From: Talpa occidentalis
Lineage: Eukaryota > Chordata > Mammalia > Eulipotyphla > Talpidae
Direction of reading: 5' to 3'
Assembly (NCBI RefSeq): GCF_014898055.3
Contig: NW_023601543.1
Location: forward strand, 11,989,314 to 12,053,313
Length of the DNA: 64,000 bases
This document shows, in pieces, positions 31,835 to 43,327 of the stretch (position 1 is the stretch's first letter; each line of letters opens with the position of its first letter). The notes under the pieces are model-generated. The model was not told where the DNA came from and ran no database searches. It saw only the letters and a program-made list of their open reading frames with translations. A program made the translations under genes and the position numbers.

Positions 31835-32300
31835 GCATAGTGGGGAACAAAAATCTGCCACCCCAAATATGCCTTTTTGTGGAAAGGTTGATTTCATGGG
31901 AGCTGCTCTGAAGGCTGGGTGGAGGTTGCTTTGAAAAAGATACTTACATAAAATTTATATAAGGGCGTGTACCAAGAAGATCTAATGTCCTTATCTCTTT
32001 TCAGAGGTTAAGGCAGAACTTATCTGCATATCTTTGTCTGCTGTGTCTCCCCTGGTAACTCTCTAACTGAACTTCCCTTTCAACCCCTTCCCCTAAGTCC
32101 TGTGTTTGCTAAACTATTTAAGATGCTTTCTGAAGCCATGTGATGAGTTACTCAGTCATGCTAGGTCTCTCCCATGTAAATAACTAGATTCTTTTTGGCT
32201 TTTTCTCTTATCAACCTGTCTGATTTTTGTTAAATTATTTGCCAGCCTGCTGGAACCTGGAAGGGTACGAGATGCTTTCCTTCGTACCCTGGCATGGGTC
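31835..32300 (+). mobile_element. Possible solitary LTR of an old endogenous retrovirus
   Basis: The stretch starts near 'tggggaacaaaaatctgcca', contains a TATA-like 'tttatataagg' (about 31955), a pyrimidine-rich middle and 'gatgagttactcagtcatgc'. It then has 'tcttatcaacctgtctgatt' and 'ttatttgccagcctgctgga'. The last parts resemble the R-U5 side of class I mammalian LTRs. No internal retroviral genes, no paired LTR and no duplication could be found, and no family name is claimed. Confidence 0.4.
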
Positions 32301-33239
32301 TCTTTACCATCGTGGTGGTTTGCTCTTTTTCCATTCTGGGACAATTGGAGTTGGACACTTTTGCTCAGGGGTCATGACTGCCACCACAAAGTGGCCAAGA
32401 GAATATGAACTGTAACTGATCAGAGCGCTCTCCATGAACAAAGATTTCAGAAAATATGTAGTCCTTAAAAATCTTTTAAAATGGCCCTAGGTAAATCTCA
32501 CACACTGGCGTCAGGTTCCCTCCGCCCTCCTCCCCTCGCCCATACCCCTTACCATTTTGTTGGAGGAAGGTTTGAGAAGAAAATTGATTTTCAGTTCACT
32601 AAGAGAATGTAAGTTGGCAAAAGGTTTAAAGCAGATGAATGCTTGCACCTTTGTTTTGTTTAATCTTCAGACCTTCCACGTGGAGTGAGATATATACATC
32701 TGGTATTTTTTCAGGTGCCACAGCTAGTCTGTCTGGATGACCTGTGACTCTTAAGTATATAGAGATGCTGCTTTGTTCTTGCAACCACCACTTGATTATA
32801 CTTCTTTATTGAAAACACATCCATTTGTTTTCCCACAGACTTTTTGCCTAGAGTCCTGTATCTGCCAGATGATCAATAAATATTTGATTGATTGTTATGC
32901 TCTAAATGCACATTCAACATTTAACATTCAAATACTGAAGTTTCCCTGTGCCTAAAAACAAGGAAGTCTCTGCTAGGAGAATGGCTGCTTGAATATTTGG
33001 AACCAGCTCCCCTAGGTCAATTGGCATGTGTGTGTTCTGCTTCAGTGCTCTAGTTTAAGTGGAATTTAATAATCACTAGATTATTAGTCAAATCACTTGC
33101 TTAACAGTCACCTAGAGAATCAGGATCTGTTAGTAGCTGGTGAGCAACCTGGAATCCTGGGATTCAGTTAAACGGTTTATTTAATAATGTTTGACCTGGG
33201 ATCCTTTGGTAGGTGGTGGTGGAGGGTAGGGAGGTCATG
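32301..33239. other. Single-copy sequence
   Basis: Nothing well supported; 'gccagatgatcaataaatat' near 32865 may be a MIR tail scrap. Confidence 0.4.
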
Positions 33240-33345
33240 TTTACATGCAGTAGTGACTCAGACTTAGTCCCTGCTCTCCGGGAGCTTAGAGTCTCATGAT
33301 ATACGCATTGACAAAGACTGATAATGTGCAGTTTGGGGAAGACAC
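33240..33345 (+). repeat. Ancient dispersed repeat (same type as 22740)
   Basis: 'gacttagtccctgctctccg', then 'ggagcttagagtctcatgat', matches the 'ccctgccctcatggagctta' segment. Confidence 0.5.
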
Positions 33346-34039
33346 ACTGACAAGCAGAAGAAATATGTCCTGCAGTTGGCTGGAGTGACTGTGAATGCCA
33401 GGCCTGGAGGTGCTGGGGCAAGGAGGAGAATGATGTGTAAATGGTGGGATTAGCAAGAAGCCCTGGAAAAATGAACAGGGGTGGGGGTAGGGCAGCTGTT
33501 AGAAGGCAGATGAGGCCTCAGAGGAGTAGGGCTCTTGTTCAGTAACATGTGCTGAGGCTCGATAGGGACATGATGAGGTAAGTGCACACCCCACTTGTGT
33601 TCCACTCAGGAGACATGTTCATTATAATGAACCAGAACAATTGAATAGTTTATGTTTCATATACAGAACTCAGTCTACAGAGACAAACACAAGAAATAGG
33701 CATATGGCAACGCGTTAGTATTTAAAAAGTCACTTTTTTATACAGAAGACTTCAATTTGCAAATACTTAACAAGGTCAGACATCATGGGGGATCCAAAAA
33801 ACCACATGTGTGCCTTTGAGCGGTTTATTTAGCTGAGGAGCCCAGATGTAGACAAATGAAAAGTTGAGTGTCATTATAAGGCATTAGAGGCCAGTTTCTT
33901 ATAGACAGTAACTGCCAGTGGGCTCCAGCCCCCTGAAGTCTTGCACAGTCAGGAAAAGTTTCTAGGTTCTTGAGCTGGCCTGAGTGGGTGGGCAGGATTT
34001 AGGTTGGCCCAACATATTGCCAAATCTGCAGAAACCGTG
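33346..34039. other. Single-copy, partly purine-rich sequence
   Basis: A splice-donor-like GAG/gtaagt occurs at about 33574-33582 but lacks a convincing acceptor. No repeat recognised. Confidence 0.35.
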
Positions 34040-34470
34040 CTCGCGTGTCCTCTGAGAAGTTGCAGTGTCTGACCTGTTCTCATAGACTCCTCCCCCAAAT
34101 AGGCTTGTGCACTTAGCAGTAATAGATTGAACCATCAACTCCTACAGCACACCTGGTTGATAATTAGCTCAATCACATTGTGCTTCGGTCATTACCCTTA
34201 GATTTCCCAAGGATGAGCTTAATTCATCTCCCACATTAAAGTGAGTGCCTGCATGACCAAAACTCAACTGAACAGAATTTCTCTCTCTATTATGTCAATT
34301 TAATGCTGTGGTAGTTTTATTACAAAATAGGCATTGGGTTACAATTTGCCACCCAAATATCTGCCCAGAAATTGTTAATGTATTCCGTAAAAAGATTTCC
34401 AGTGGCAAAGGGCTGGCTCCTTTTTTCCCAAAACAGTGCTTCATCTGAAGGAGAACACAGAGGAAATGAG
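34040..34470. promoter_or_regulatory. Candidate conserved non-coding element
   Basis: A repeat-free, AT-rich block with many homeodomain-type cores: 'ggttgataattagctcaatc' (34152), 'tgtcaatttaatgctgtggt' (34294), 'gaaattgttaatgtattccg' (34368). It has no open frame, no simple repeat and little CpG. This is the look of many vertebrate developmental enhancers; it is an impression, not a demonstration. Confidence 0.3.
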
Positions 34471-35450
34471 CTGAAACTCTTGATTGGAAGAATTTAGAGT
34501 TGATAAGATCAGCGGTGTTTATTCAGACTTATTCTGGTTTTACAGCTTATAAATGGATTGCTGATGGACATGACCCCTTGTTGCCAAGGTTTTATAGAGC
34601 TTATTTTGTTTTTTAGCCACACTCCCTTTGCCTATGACCTGCTGCTGGATGTCAAGGGGTAAACCTGTGGTACATATGCTCTATTACTAGAGTGGGAAAG
34701 GGAAGGGGCACCTTTATTATATCGTATTACCAGCCAGATGCCTGGAATCCTCGCAGCCCCTCACTGGTTGCTGTTTAAAAGGGGGAAAGCGCAGACCTAA
34801 CCACGTCTAGGAATGGTGCCAGGTGTCTGTACGAAGGCAACCCAACTCCAGAAGGCTATAAAAATAGCCCCCAAGTAGTAGGTTCTGATTTCCCACTGAG
34901 TTGACCAATAAATCCAACAACCAGTTAATTAAAAATGCTGGGAGGGGAGTGTTCATCCTCCATTACCCACCTGTCCTTGGGAATACTCCTTGGCACAAAC
35001 AGGAGGCTGCAACTTTGTGTTTCACTGTCCGGAGTAGGAAACCCTCGCCTTCCTTTTCTCAGTGGTCCTGAGATATAAATGGCCTGATACTCCTCACTTG
35101 GGTGTCAAGGTTTATTTGAGACTAAAATGATGTGGAGCTTCCAAAGAGGAACCCAGTTATTTTATTTGCCTTGGGGCTTCCTGGCACCATTCAGAAGAGC
35201 TGCTTTGATAGAGTACCTCCTGTCTCTCCCCTGTTCAGGCTGTGAGTTTTCTTAGTCTGCCAGAACCTAATGGAAAGCCTTCCTGCCTGACTGCTGCTAT
35301 AGGCAGGATATTACTGTAGCCTGATGTGCAAAGGAAGTGCTAGAAGTTAGTGGTTTGGAAATTTCATCTTGATAAAACTTTTAAAAAACAGTTGTGAAGC
35401 AAACAAACTCTTAGGTAGAATCGACCATCAATATCCTCATAACCGTTAAA
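34471..35450. other. Single-copy sequence with a TATA-like hairpin
   Basis: 'ggctataaaaatagcc' (34854-34869) is an inverted repeat with a 4-base A loop and includes TATAAAA. There is no other promoter evidence. No exon recognised. Confidence 0.4.
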
Positions 35451-35454
35451 AGGT

Positions 35455-35645
35455 GCACATGGAAAGTTGTGGAGCAAGCATTGGACTTGGAGCTACATGG
35501 TCTGGGTATGAATCCTGATAGGACTATATGGTCTCTGTCAGTTGTGCCCAGCGAAGCACCCACCCAAGTGGCTGCTGTGAAGAATAAGCAAGATCCTGTA
35601 TCTGAAATCACCTGGTGCTTAGTGGCTCCCCGGTAAATGTTAGAG
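35455..35645 (-). repeat. MIR-family SINE fragment
   Basis: 'ggagcaagcattggacttgg', 'tatgaatcctgataggacta', 'gtggctgctgtgaagaataa' and 'cccggtaaatgttagagtaa' follow the antisense MIR order. Confidence 0.65.
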
Positions 35646-36020
35646 TAATTCTGTTTACAGACAGTGTCCTCTGTTGCCGTAGATGGCTACGGAAAGTGCA
35701 TATTTCCAGGGAGCTAAAGAGAGGAAAATGTGGTGGGCAAGCGAGACCCAAACTCACTGACAGAACTCTGATTATTAGGAACTTCTTTCTGAGATTAAGT
35801 AAATTACGTTTCTTTTGATGTTTTCTGCAGACTTGATTTTTTTTTTTAAACTTAGACACATTTTGGTGGAAAAGAGGGAAGAGTAATGAAACTTGAGTTC
35901 TAGATAGAACTGGGCCCCTTACAAGGCATTTCCCTCTCTAGGGTTCAGTTTTCACTAAAAACATGCCAGATAGAGAAGCACTCTGATCCTTTGTTCAGAC
36001 CCTAAATCTATGGAGGCATT
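35646..36020. other. Single-copy sequence
   Basis: Nothing certain; 'ctctctagggttcagttttc' at 35934 may be a MIR scrap. Confidence 0.35.
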
Positions 36021-36034
36021 GGCTTTGAGCCTTT

Positions 36035-36335
36035 TTTTTTTTTTAACAAACATTTTTTTTAAAGATTTATTTATTTATGCATACAAGAGCTGGGGTACAG
36101 GCCAGAGATGCGGGGGTGGGGGGCGGCGGTGAGAGGATTCACCAGAGACAGAGTGGGGGACAGAACAGGCAGACTGACTGGAATACACTGCTGAGGGGAG
36201 CAGCAGGCGAGACAGGAGAGGTCTGCTTCTCCATGTGGGTTGCTTCCTGGCTGACTGGGAATCGAACTCGTGCTGCAGAGGCTGTGGATTGCTTCATAGT
36301 GTGGGGCTTAACCCCTTGTGCCACCAGGGAGGCCC
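36035..36335 (-). mobile_element. tRNA-derived SINE (older subtype)
   Basis: Perfect 12-bp duplication 'ctttgagccttt' (36023-36034, 36336-36347). Poly(T) runs at 36031-36060 give an unusually long tail. Internal G-rich expansion 'gggggtggggggcggcggtg' at 36112-36131 replaces the usual shorter 'gcgggagggtg'. Confidence 0.94.
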
Positions 36336-36347
36336 CTTTGAGCCTTT

Positions 36348-39120
36348 ATTAACTGGAAGTGAACATTTTTAGGTAGACTGAAGAGTTACAGAAGGGACTG
36401 CTGAGTGCACGGGAGCAGAAACTTTGCAAGGACAGAAACTTCTCTTGCAAATGAGCAGTCACCAGGAGACCTGGTTGATTGGAATGGATGTGGAGATTGC
36501 TTTTATTCAAACTTCTGAGCTGCATGTGAGTGCGTGTTTGGTTTTAAGACTTTTCTAAAGCTGGAGCTTTTGTGTGATTTGCTATGTATTAGTAGGATAT
36601 GAATTATCAATCCTGCTTATACCTGATCATGAAGACCACAAACTGGGGCCCTATTATTTGAGGGCCTAATGCATCCTCTTCTCTCCATCAAAATAGGTTT
36701 GTACGTTGTCATCAGGGCTCTGCTACCAATTCTTTAAATAACACTTCTTTTTGCAACCTCCTGTGATTTTTTTTTTTAAAATAAGGAATGGCAGGGAGTT
36801 TCAGAATCTCATTATATGAAAGAAAGTAGAAAGAACTGAAACATCTTAACTGGGGGAATTTGAGTTTCAGAGGGCTGTACTGGCTGTTACCAAAACCATT
36901 AAGGTTTTTCAAGTCAAAGCAGAATGAAACTCATTTTTTAGTGGCCTTGATATGGTTAGGGGCAAGCTAGGAACAATGGAAGAGAGCTCTAGGGAGACAC
37001 AGTATTCTCAAGCCAGGCAGTAACTTGCCAGCAATATAAACTGCCCGAAGGGCAACAAAATTCCCACCATGAGTCCCCATTCACTATCCCAACTGGAGTA
37101 AGAAATTAGTGTCTTTGAATGAAGTTGAATTCTGTTTTCTGGAGTAGACCTGGAGGTATTCCGTGGTCAGCTGATGCCAACACGACACTGGGAACACTTC
37201 CAGGGCCCAGATCATTCCTCCTTTGTATCTTCAGCAGAAAGCATCGGGTCTGACCATAGAAAGCGCTCAGAAGATAGTTGTTGGTGAACTGATCAACAGA
37301 AAATGGACTCACATGTAACCGATAGTTGTTTTTGGTCTCTAGACCAAGTATATTAAATTGGCTTCTATGTAAACACAGTGTCCCCCTCTTTTCATTCACA
37401 GCAGCTCAACCCATTAACAACTTGTCATTGTTACAGACACTTCTGTCAAAAAAAGGCCCTTCCATACCCATGGAGAAGAGAGAATGAAAAATGATTCTGA
37501 TATTGGGTAGGCATTGTCAGTTACACACATGTAAGGAAGCATTAAGGTGACTATAGAGTCTGGAAAGAATTTCACACATTTTGATGGAGAAAATGTTTAT
37601 ATAGAAAAGTAGAAATGAGGATAATTTCAAACTTATTTCCTTGCAAGACAAGAGGAGATGACTTTAGAAGTGTTTTTGTGTATACTTTGGGACAGACCTC
37701 TGAGCTAATTCCCAAGGTATGTATTTGCATTCAAGGTCAGAGCCCCTTGAACATGAACATATTTTGTGAAAACAACAGGTTGAGCCTTTTTATCAGACCT
37801 ACTGTGTTCCCAAGGATACCCTAAAGAAGGGAAGATGGATAGGCAGGCACTTTTCTCCTCAACAAAAATTTCTTCATTTCAGCCTTACAGCACTGGGTGT
37901 GATTGGAGGATGGAGTTCTTCATGGTTGTCTTAAGTTTCCCAGGGGTTCAGGAGCTAGAAACCTGGCACTCATCACTTCATCAGTTTATTCTATAATTAC
38001 TAGTTTTTAAAATAAAGCACTTGAATGAGGCCTTATAGAAACAGAATGACGTTGATATTGAGGGGCCCACTTAGCTAAACCTTGTGCGAAAATGCTCTTT
38101 TTTTTGCCAAATACCTCATAGCTATGGCAATGGCTTTAGACACCATGAGAGATGAAAGACACTTCAAAAATATAACTTGACTGGAATCTTAAGAAGATAC
38201 TGATAGTGCTGAAAGGCTGGGCCTTGAGAAGTATCTGGGCTACTACCTAATAAAGATGTAAATGTGAATATACATCTTGAGTTGCTTTTGTCTGGTACCA
38301 ACTGTGGCTTTTACTTAAACTCACCTGCACCCTGCTGGCACAGATTTTCCTGACTAGCCACTTGTGTGCACACTGCCTTCTTTATTCCTCTCTGAGGTAG
38401 GTAAAATTCTTCACAGGAACTTCTGAAGCCTCTCTCCTTAAGGATTCATACAGTTAAGCATTTGAGGGTAGTTTGTCATACCAAATCTCTCCTTCACACT
38501 AGCTTGACCCTCCTTCTCATTTGGTGTCGGTGGCTTGAGGGTGTCACCATACAAATACCACTTTTAAGCCACTGTGATCACCCTTTAGTGAAAAAAAAAA
38601 AACAACAAGCATCCTGTTTGGACAGATTGTAAGCTGTGACATTAGACCCTTCTGGTATGCAGAATGGCTTTCATCAGTCTCCCACCCAGTTCAGCAAGGT
38701 CAAAGGTCTCAGGAAGGTATTTGACTTGGGGCTCAAACTTGCCCTCACTGCTGAGCAAGGATGGGGTCTTTTGCTTGAACCACTTAGGAAGCGCCCATGG
38801 GAGCAGCATACCAGAGAGGAAAAGTGAAGGAGCCAAAATGAGTTCATTACAGCAATTGAAGTGAAGAGGGCACACAGAGGAAAATAGAATGTACACTGAA
38901 GGCTTTGCCTTTGTTTGTTTTAAGTTCTGTTCAGGAAGTAAAATGATGCTTTGTTCAGAGACAGAAGGAAGCTGAAAAAGCAGTGGAATTTGTCTTAGCT
39001 GAGAAGACCCTCAGAGATGGGAACTAACATCTCTTCAGCCATTTCTGTGTTGACTCACAATTTGGTCTTTTGAGGGATAACACTACAGGATACCTTACTG
39101 ATTGCTGAAAATTTTAAAAA
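36348..39120. other. Long single-copy stretch
   Basis: About 2.8 kb without confidently recognised repeats. A poly(A) run at 38591-38602. Frames of 60-97 codons (e.g. 37106-37399 minus, 38642-38896 minus) lack protein-like features or splice context. Confidence 0.45.
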
Positions 39121-39124
39121 AAAA

Positions 39125-39200
39125 GTGTGTGTGTGCGCGTGTGTGTGTTTGTGTGAGTGTGTGTTTGTGAGGGGGAGAGAGAGAGAGAGAGAGAGAAAGA
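39125..39200 (+). repeat. Compound (GT)n-(GA)n microsatellite
   Basis: GT repeats with GCGCGT interruptions pass directly into G-rich and (GA)n sequence. The purine run on the + strand (39170-39200) could form H-DNA. Confidence 0.95.
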
Positions 39201-39515
39201 GATTAAGAGATTGAGAGTGATTGATTCTCCACAAGGGCATTCTTTTTGGATTTTATCATATAGAAACTAATAAAGCCTCAATGTCTATGAAACTAACATT
39301 TTTATGTCAAGATTAAGAAGTCTCAGTCTTGGTGATTGCCAACTCAACTATCTAGGTGATCTCATTGGGTGTTGCATAATCTTTAGAACATTTTCAAAAT
39401 GAAACCAATTTTAGTTCATTTTAAGAAATAAATCTTTTCACATCAAAAGCTTAAAATTTTTATGTAAGTGTTGGCCAAATAATGACATGGCTCAGAATCT
39501 TTAAGATAAGAACTT
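39201..39515. other. Single-copy sequence
   Basis: Nothing recognised. Confidence 0.4.
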
Positions 39516-39519
39516 CATT

Positions 39520-39965
39520 GACATTTCATTCACATACCATGAGTCCAGGCTTTTAGAGCGTATAATTCAGTGCTTTGTTTTGTTTTGTTTTTTAAAAAAA
39601 CTATACTCACATTGTTAGGCAGCCAGCCATCATTACTAATTCCAGTATATTGTCATCACCCCCCAAAGAAACCCTGTGCCCTTTAGCTGTCAACCCTCCA
39701 CATTTCCTTATCTTTCCCAGTCTCTTGGCCAACCACTATTTTACTTTCTGTCTTTGTGGACTGATCTATTCTGGACCTTTCATATAAATGGAATCATATA
39801 ATGTTTGTACTTTTGTGATTGGTTCCTTTCATTTAATATAATGTTTCAAGGTTCATACTTGTTGTAGCCTGTGTCACAACTTCATTCTTTTTTATGGCTG
39901 AATAATATTCCTTTGTATGACTTTTTATTTATCCACTATCAGTTGGTGCACAATTTGGGTTTCCA
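39520..39965 (-). mobile_element. Ancient L1M 3' region, antisense
   Basis: In order: 'agcgtataattcagtgcttt', 'catcaccccccaaagaaacc', 'gccaaccactattttacttt', 'tttcatataaatggaatcat' and 'ttttatggctgaataatatt'. This is an almost continuous match to the antisense 3' region of L1M elements. Confidence 0.85.
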
Positions 39966-39984
39966 TTTATTTGCATGCCCAGGA

Positions 39985-40400
39985 GTGTATCCTGAGGAAA
40001 TGACCAAGTTGGTACATAAAGGGTTATATATAGTAATATTCACTGTGACATTATAAAAGTGAAAAGCTGGCAATAACTTGAGACATCACCATTAAGGGAT
40101 TGGTTCAATTATGGGAAGCCTTTATTATTGCATACTGTACAGCTCTTAACATGGTGTCAAAGAATTTAAAATGACATAGGACAATGCTTACAACTTATTA
40201 AGTGAGAAATAGCACATAAAGTATGATCCCTTTTTTATAAAAATGTATTTAATATGCATAGAAATAAGACTAGGTTCATTGGTGATAGAAAACCAGTGGT
40301 TCTTTCTGGATGGTAGGATTATGAAGAGTGTTATTTTTTTCTTTTCATCTACATTTTAAAATTTTTTCTAAAATTATCCTTTAATTACTTTTTAAATACA
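39985..40400 (+). mobile_element. Ancient L1M 3' end, sense
   Basis: 'atatagtaatattcactgtg', 'gaaaagctggcaataacttg', 'aagggattggttcaattatg', 'gcacataaagtatgatccct' and 'gatagaaaaccagtggttct' follow the L1M tail. It abuts the antisense copy on its left, so two old L1 pieces lie tail to tail or the locus was inverted. Confidence 0.75.
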
Positions 40401-41299
40401 TAGTGTATGCCAGCCATTGTGTGGTTTACTTCTATGTCATAATAAGGAAATTAAAAATTGATATTATTAAAAATAATACAAAAGGGATTCTGGGGAGTTA
40501 TGTATTGTGTCCACACACATACTTGTATACCAACTTCTGGACATGTGACAGGATCTTACAAAGTAGCACTAGGGTGTTATGTTTTGATTCCACATAGATT
40601 AAGATGGACAGATAAAGACATAATTATCAGATAAGGAAGACCTTGAGTCACACTTTTGGAGTGGTTCTGCACGTCTTTGCTTTCTCAATGGAATGTCTAG
40701 CTATTCTTTTCCTACAGGAAGTGATTGGAAGGGGAATGCAGAGTTTATTTCTGCCTACATGGTCTGACATTTTGACATTTCCTGAACTGCAAGATGTTTG
40801 AGAGCAAACAACTCTGGTTTTACTGAAAAAATTAATTATACTGCCACTTTCTCATAGTGATGGGCCTTTGTAAGAGGACAAAGCTATTCAAGTGGGGGAA
40901 AATGAGATGGTTAACCAGATGACAGTAACATAAAGGTCTTGAGTCAGAGAAAAGGACCTCATTAAGCCATGATTATCAGCGTGATGTAAACTCTTTCAGA
41001 AAGTGTTACTACATTCCATGCCATTGTTGTGTAGAGGAAATTTAAACCTGTATTTCATTTACATCATAAATGAGATTTGTGTATTCTGATAATAGGTTGG
41101 TCTTGCCTTAGCCTGATCAGTACACACAAACTTGCTCAGTGGCTCTGGCTGGCTTTAAGCCAATCAGCAAAATGCAGCTCCTTTGTGTGTTGATTGATGT
41201 ACAACCATTCTGACTTCCTGTTGAAAGTGAAGTCAATTTGGTCCAACAGGAATATGTGTAGTTCCTCTGGGACATAGTTGGGTTACTTTTGTGGGCAGG
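40401..41299. other. Single-copy sequence
   Basis: Nothing recognised. Confidence 0.4.
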
Positions 41300-41470
41300 A
41301 TATAGTGGAGGGTGGAGGTTAAGATTTCTGAATCTGGAGTCAGACCAACCTGAGTTCTAGTATGATTAGATTGAGGCTCGTTGATCCTCAGTGTTCTCAT
41401 CCATAGAATGGGGAGGATAATATCTATTTCACAGGATTGATGGACATACCCAACAATTCCTGTGCTCAGT
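41300..41470 (-). repeat. MIR-family SINE, antisense
   Basis: 'gaatctggagtcagaccaac', 'ctgagttctagtatgattag', 'ctcatccatagaatggggag' and 'tttcacaggattgatggaca' form a clear antisense MIR. Confidence 0.8.
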
Positions 41471-41526
41471 GATCATGAAGCCTTTTATAGTCATCTCATT
41501 TTTATTTTCATGCTGGCCTTTCACAG

Positions 41527-41565
41527 TGATAAATTCCCTTGCGCCAACCGGGGGGCCTGATAAAT
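41527..41565 (-). mobile_element. Head-only fragment of the tRNA-derived SINE
   Basis: A 23-bp insert (41535-41557) reads on the minus strand 'ggccccccggttggcgcaag', nearly identical to the 5' end of the SINE. It is flanked by 'tgataaat' on both sides (41527-41534, 41558-41565). The whole SINE body and tail are missing. SINE copies are normally truncated at the 5' end, so a 5'-only remnant beside a short duplication is odd. Confidence 0.55.
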
Positions 41566-41570
41566 CAATT

Positions 41571-42595
41571 TCTTATACATATTTCACACTGATAAGCACA
41601 TATCTTATCCGACTTGGACTCTTGAAATAAAGGCTTTTGTGGGGTTTTTGATAATTCTTGCCAGACCACCAGTCTTTAGTACACTCCAGTCCACCTTTAA
41701 CTTGTGCTTTTAATCTGTTGATGTCTAGACAATCTAGTTTTGCTGCTCAGTTGCCTTTTCTTTGATTATGTTCTGATTGTTCTCTATCTTCTGGGCACTT
41801 GAAGAGAGTCTACAGGGCATTCCAAATAATGTGTCTCAGTAAAATTTGTGATCTTGTTAACATGAGAGGAACATTCTTTTATTCACTAAAAAGAACTATT
41901 CAGGAAACTACATGTAATGAATCTTTTTGAAAGAAGTATAATTGATACATAACATTAAATCATCTTCCTATGTTATATTACATATATTATGTTAAATTAC
42001 TATGATATAATAGATGCAGATTTGATACCTACAATACCAAATAAGCAAGTTACAGTGGGTCAGGTATTGTCAGAATTACCAAAGACTACCTTTCCAAAAG
42101 CGATTGTAGGTAATGTGGAGTCCAATATCTTAGGGAGGGGAATCTTTGAAAGTAAGTGAAATGGACATATTTAAAAGAATACAGGCACTACTGGGTATAT
42201 GTGCCTGTTGTTGACTGAAAGGTCATTATGCGATATATGACTCCACTTCTGTCCAAAATATTGTTTTAATATTTGACAACGGCCCAAAGTACAATACTGA
42301 GTGGCAAGCTGCTGTTTTGAGAATATACTGAACATACCAGAAAGCATACTAGGTATGAGCAAAATTTTGACTTCATGATTTGTGCTTTTCCTAATTTGCG
42401 AGGATCAATGCACAGTTTATCTTGGATACACTTTCGGGGCAATGTCTTTGGGTTATAGTTTATGTTGAACATTGGTTGGGCGTTGAAAGTTAGCCAGATG
42501 TAACATTGACATTTATATGATTCTGTTCAAATGACTTATAATTCAGGAAGATTCCCCATTATTAATGTTGCCTAAGGTTCTCGCTCTACAGATAC
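41571..42595. other. Single-copy sequence
   Basis: No recognised repeat or exon; AT-rich at 41930-42030. Confidence 0.4.
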
Positions 42596-42599
42596 ACAA

Positions 42600-42800
42600 T
42601 CATAACATTGTATCTGGGACCTTGCAGTCAGACCAACAGCGTCCATTTACTGTGTGATTTGAGGGTAAGTTGTTTAATCTCAAAGTTCCAGTTTCCTAAT
42701 ATGTATAATGTAACAGGTCACAAACATTCCAAAGCATTTTAAATAACAGGGGATTAAATCAGAATATGTGCAAAGCACCAAGTACAGTGCTTGTACATAT
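42600..42800 (-). repeat. MIR-family SINE, antisense
   Basis: 'accttgcagtcagaccaaca', 'tttactgtgtgatttgaggg', 'ttccagtttcctaatatgta' and 'gcaaagcaccaagtacagtg' are MIR landmarks in antisense order. Confidence 0.75.
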
Positions 42801-43045
42801 GGAAATCAGTGTTAATATTGCTACCTAGATGGAGCGCCACTTGGCTTTGATGATTGGCTAAGGAGACACCCAACAAGTGAGCTAGCTGTGTCTTTTTCTT
42901 GCAATTTGTTAAATCTCTTGGAGGCCCAGGGGTTTGTTGTAGTGTGGAAGAAGGAGACTCTGTGGGAAGTGAAGACCGAAGGCTCACGAAAAACTGATAG
43001 GCAATCATAAGGCAGTATTCTTGATCCACCAAAATGGAAACTTCT

Positions 43046-43106
43046 TTTTTTTAAAGATTCATTTATTTATGCATACAAGAGCTGGGGTACAGGCCAGAGG
43101 TGCGGG

Positions 43107-43145
<39 letters not shown>

Positions 43146-43327
43146 TGTGAGAGGTGATTCAGGCAGATTGACCAATGTACACTGCTGAGGGGAGCAGCGG
43201 GTAGGTCAAGAGAGGTCTGCTGCGCCATGTGGGTTGCTCCCTGGCCTGCCAGGAATCGAATTCGTGCTGCAGTGGCTGCGGATAGCTTCATAGGTTGTGT
43301 CTTAACCAATGAGCCACCAGGGAGGCC
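43046..43327 (-). mobile_element. tRNA-derived SINE (older subtype) with an internal TG microsatellite
   Basis: Head and tail of the family are present, but the body holds an uninterrupted TG x18 tract (43108-43143) where other copies have 'gcgggagggtgagaggattc'. Sequence equivalent to 'accagagacagagtggggaa' is deleted just after it. I could not find a target-site duplication. Confidence 0.85.

Noticed and set aside
33574..33582. GAG/gtaagt donor-like sequence
   Set aside because: No convincing acceptor with a pyrimidine tract upstream; the surroundings are purine-rich old repeat-like DNA.
34854..34869. TATAAAA box or MEF2 site
   Set aside because: The CTA...TAG spacing is 6 rather than 4, so it does not fit MEF2, and there is no promoter context for a TATA box.
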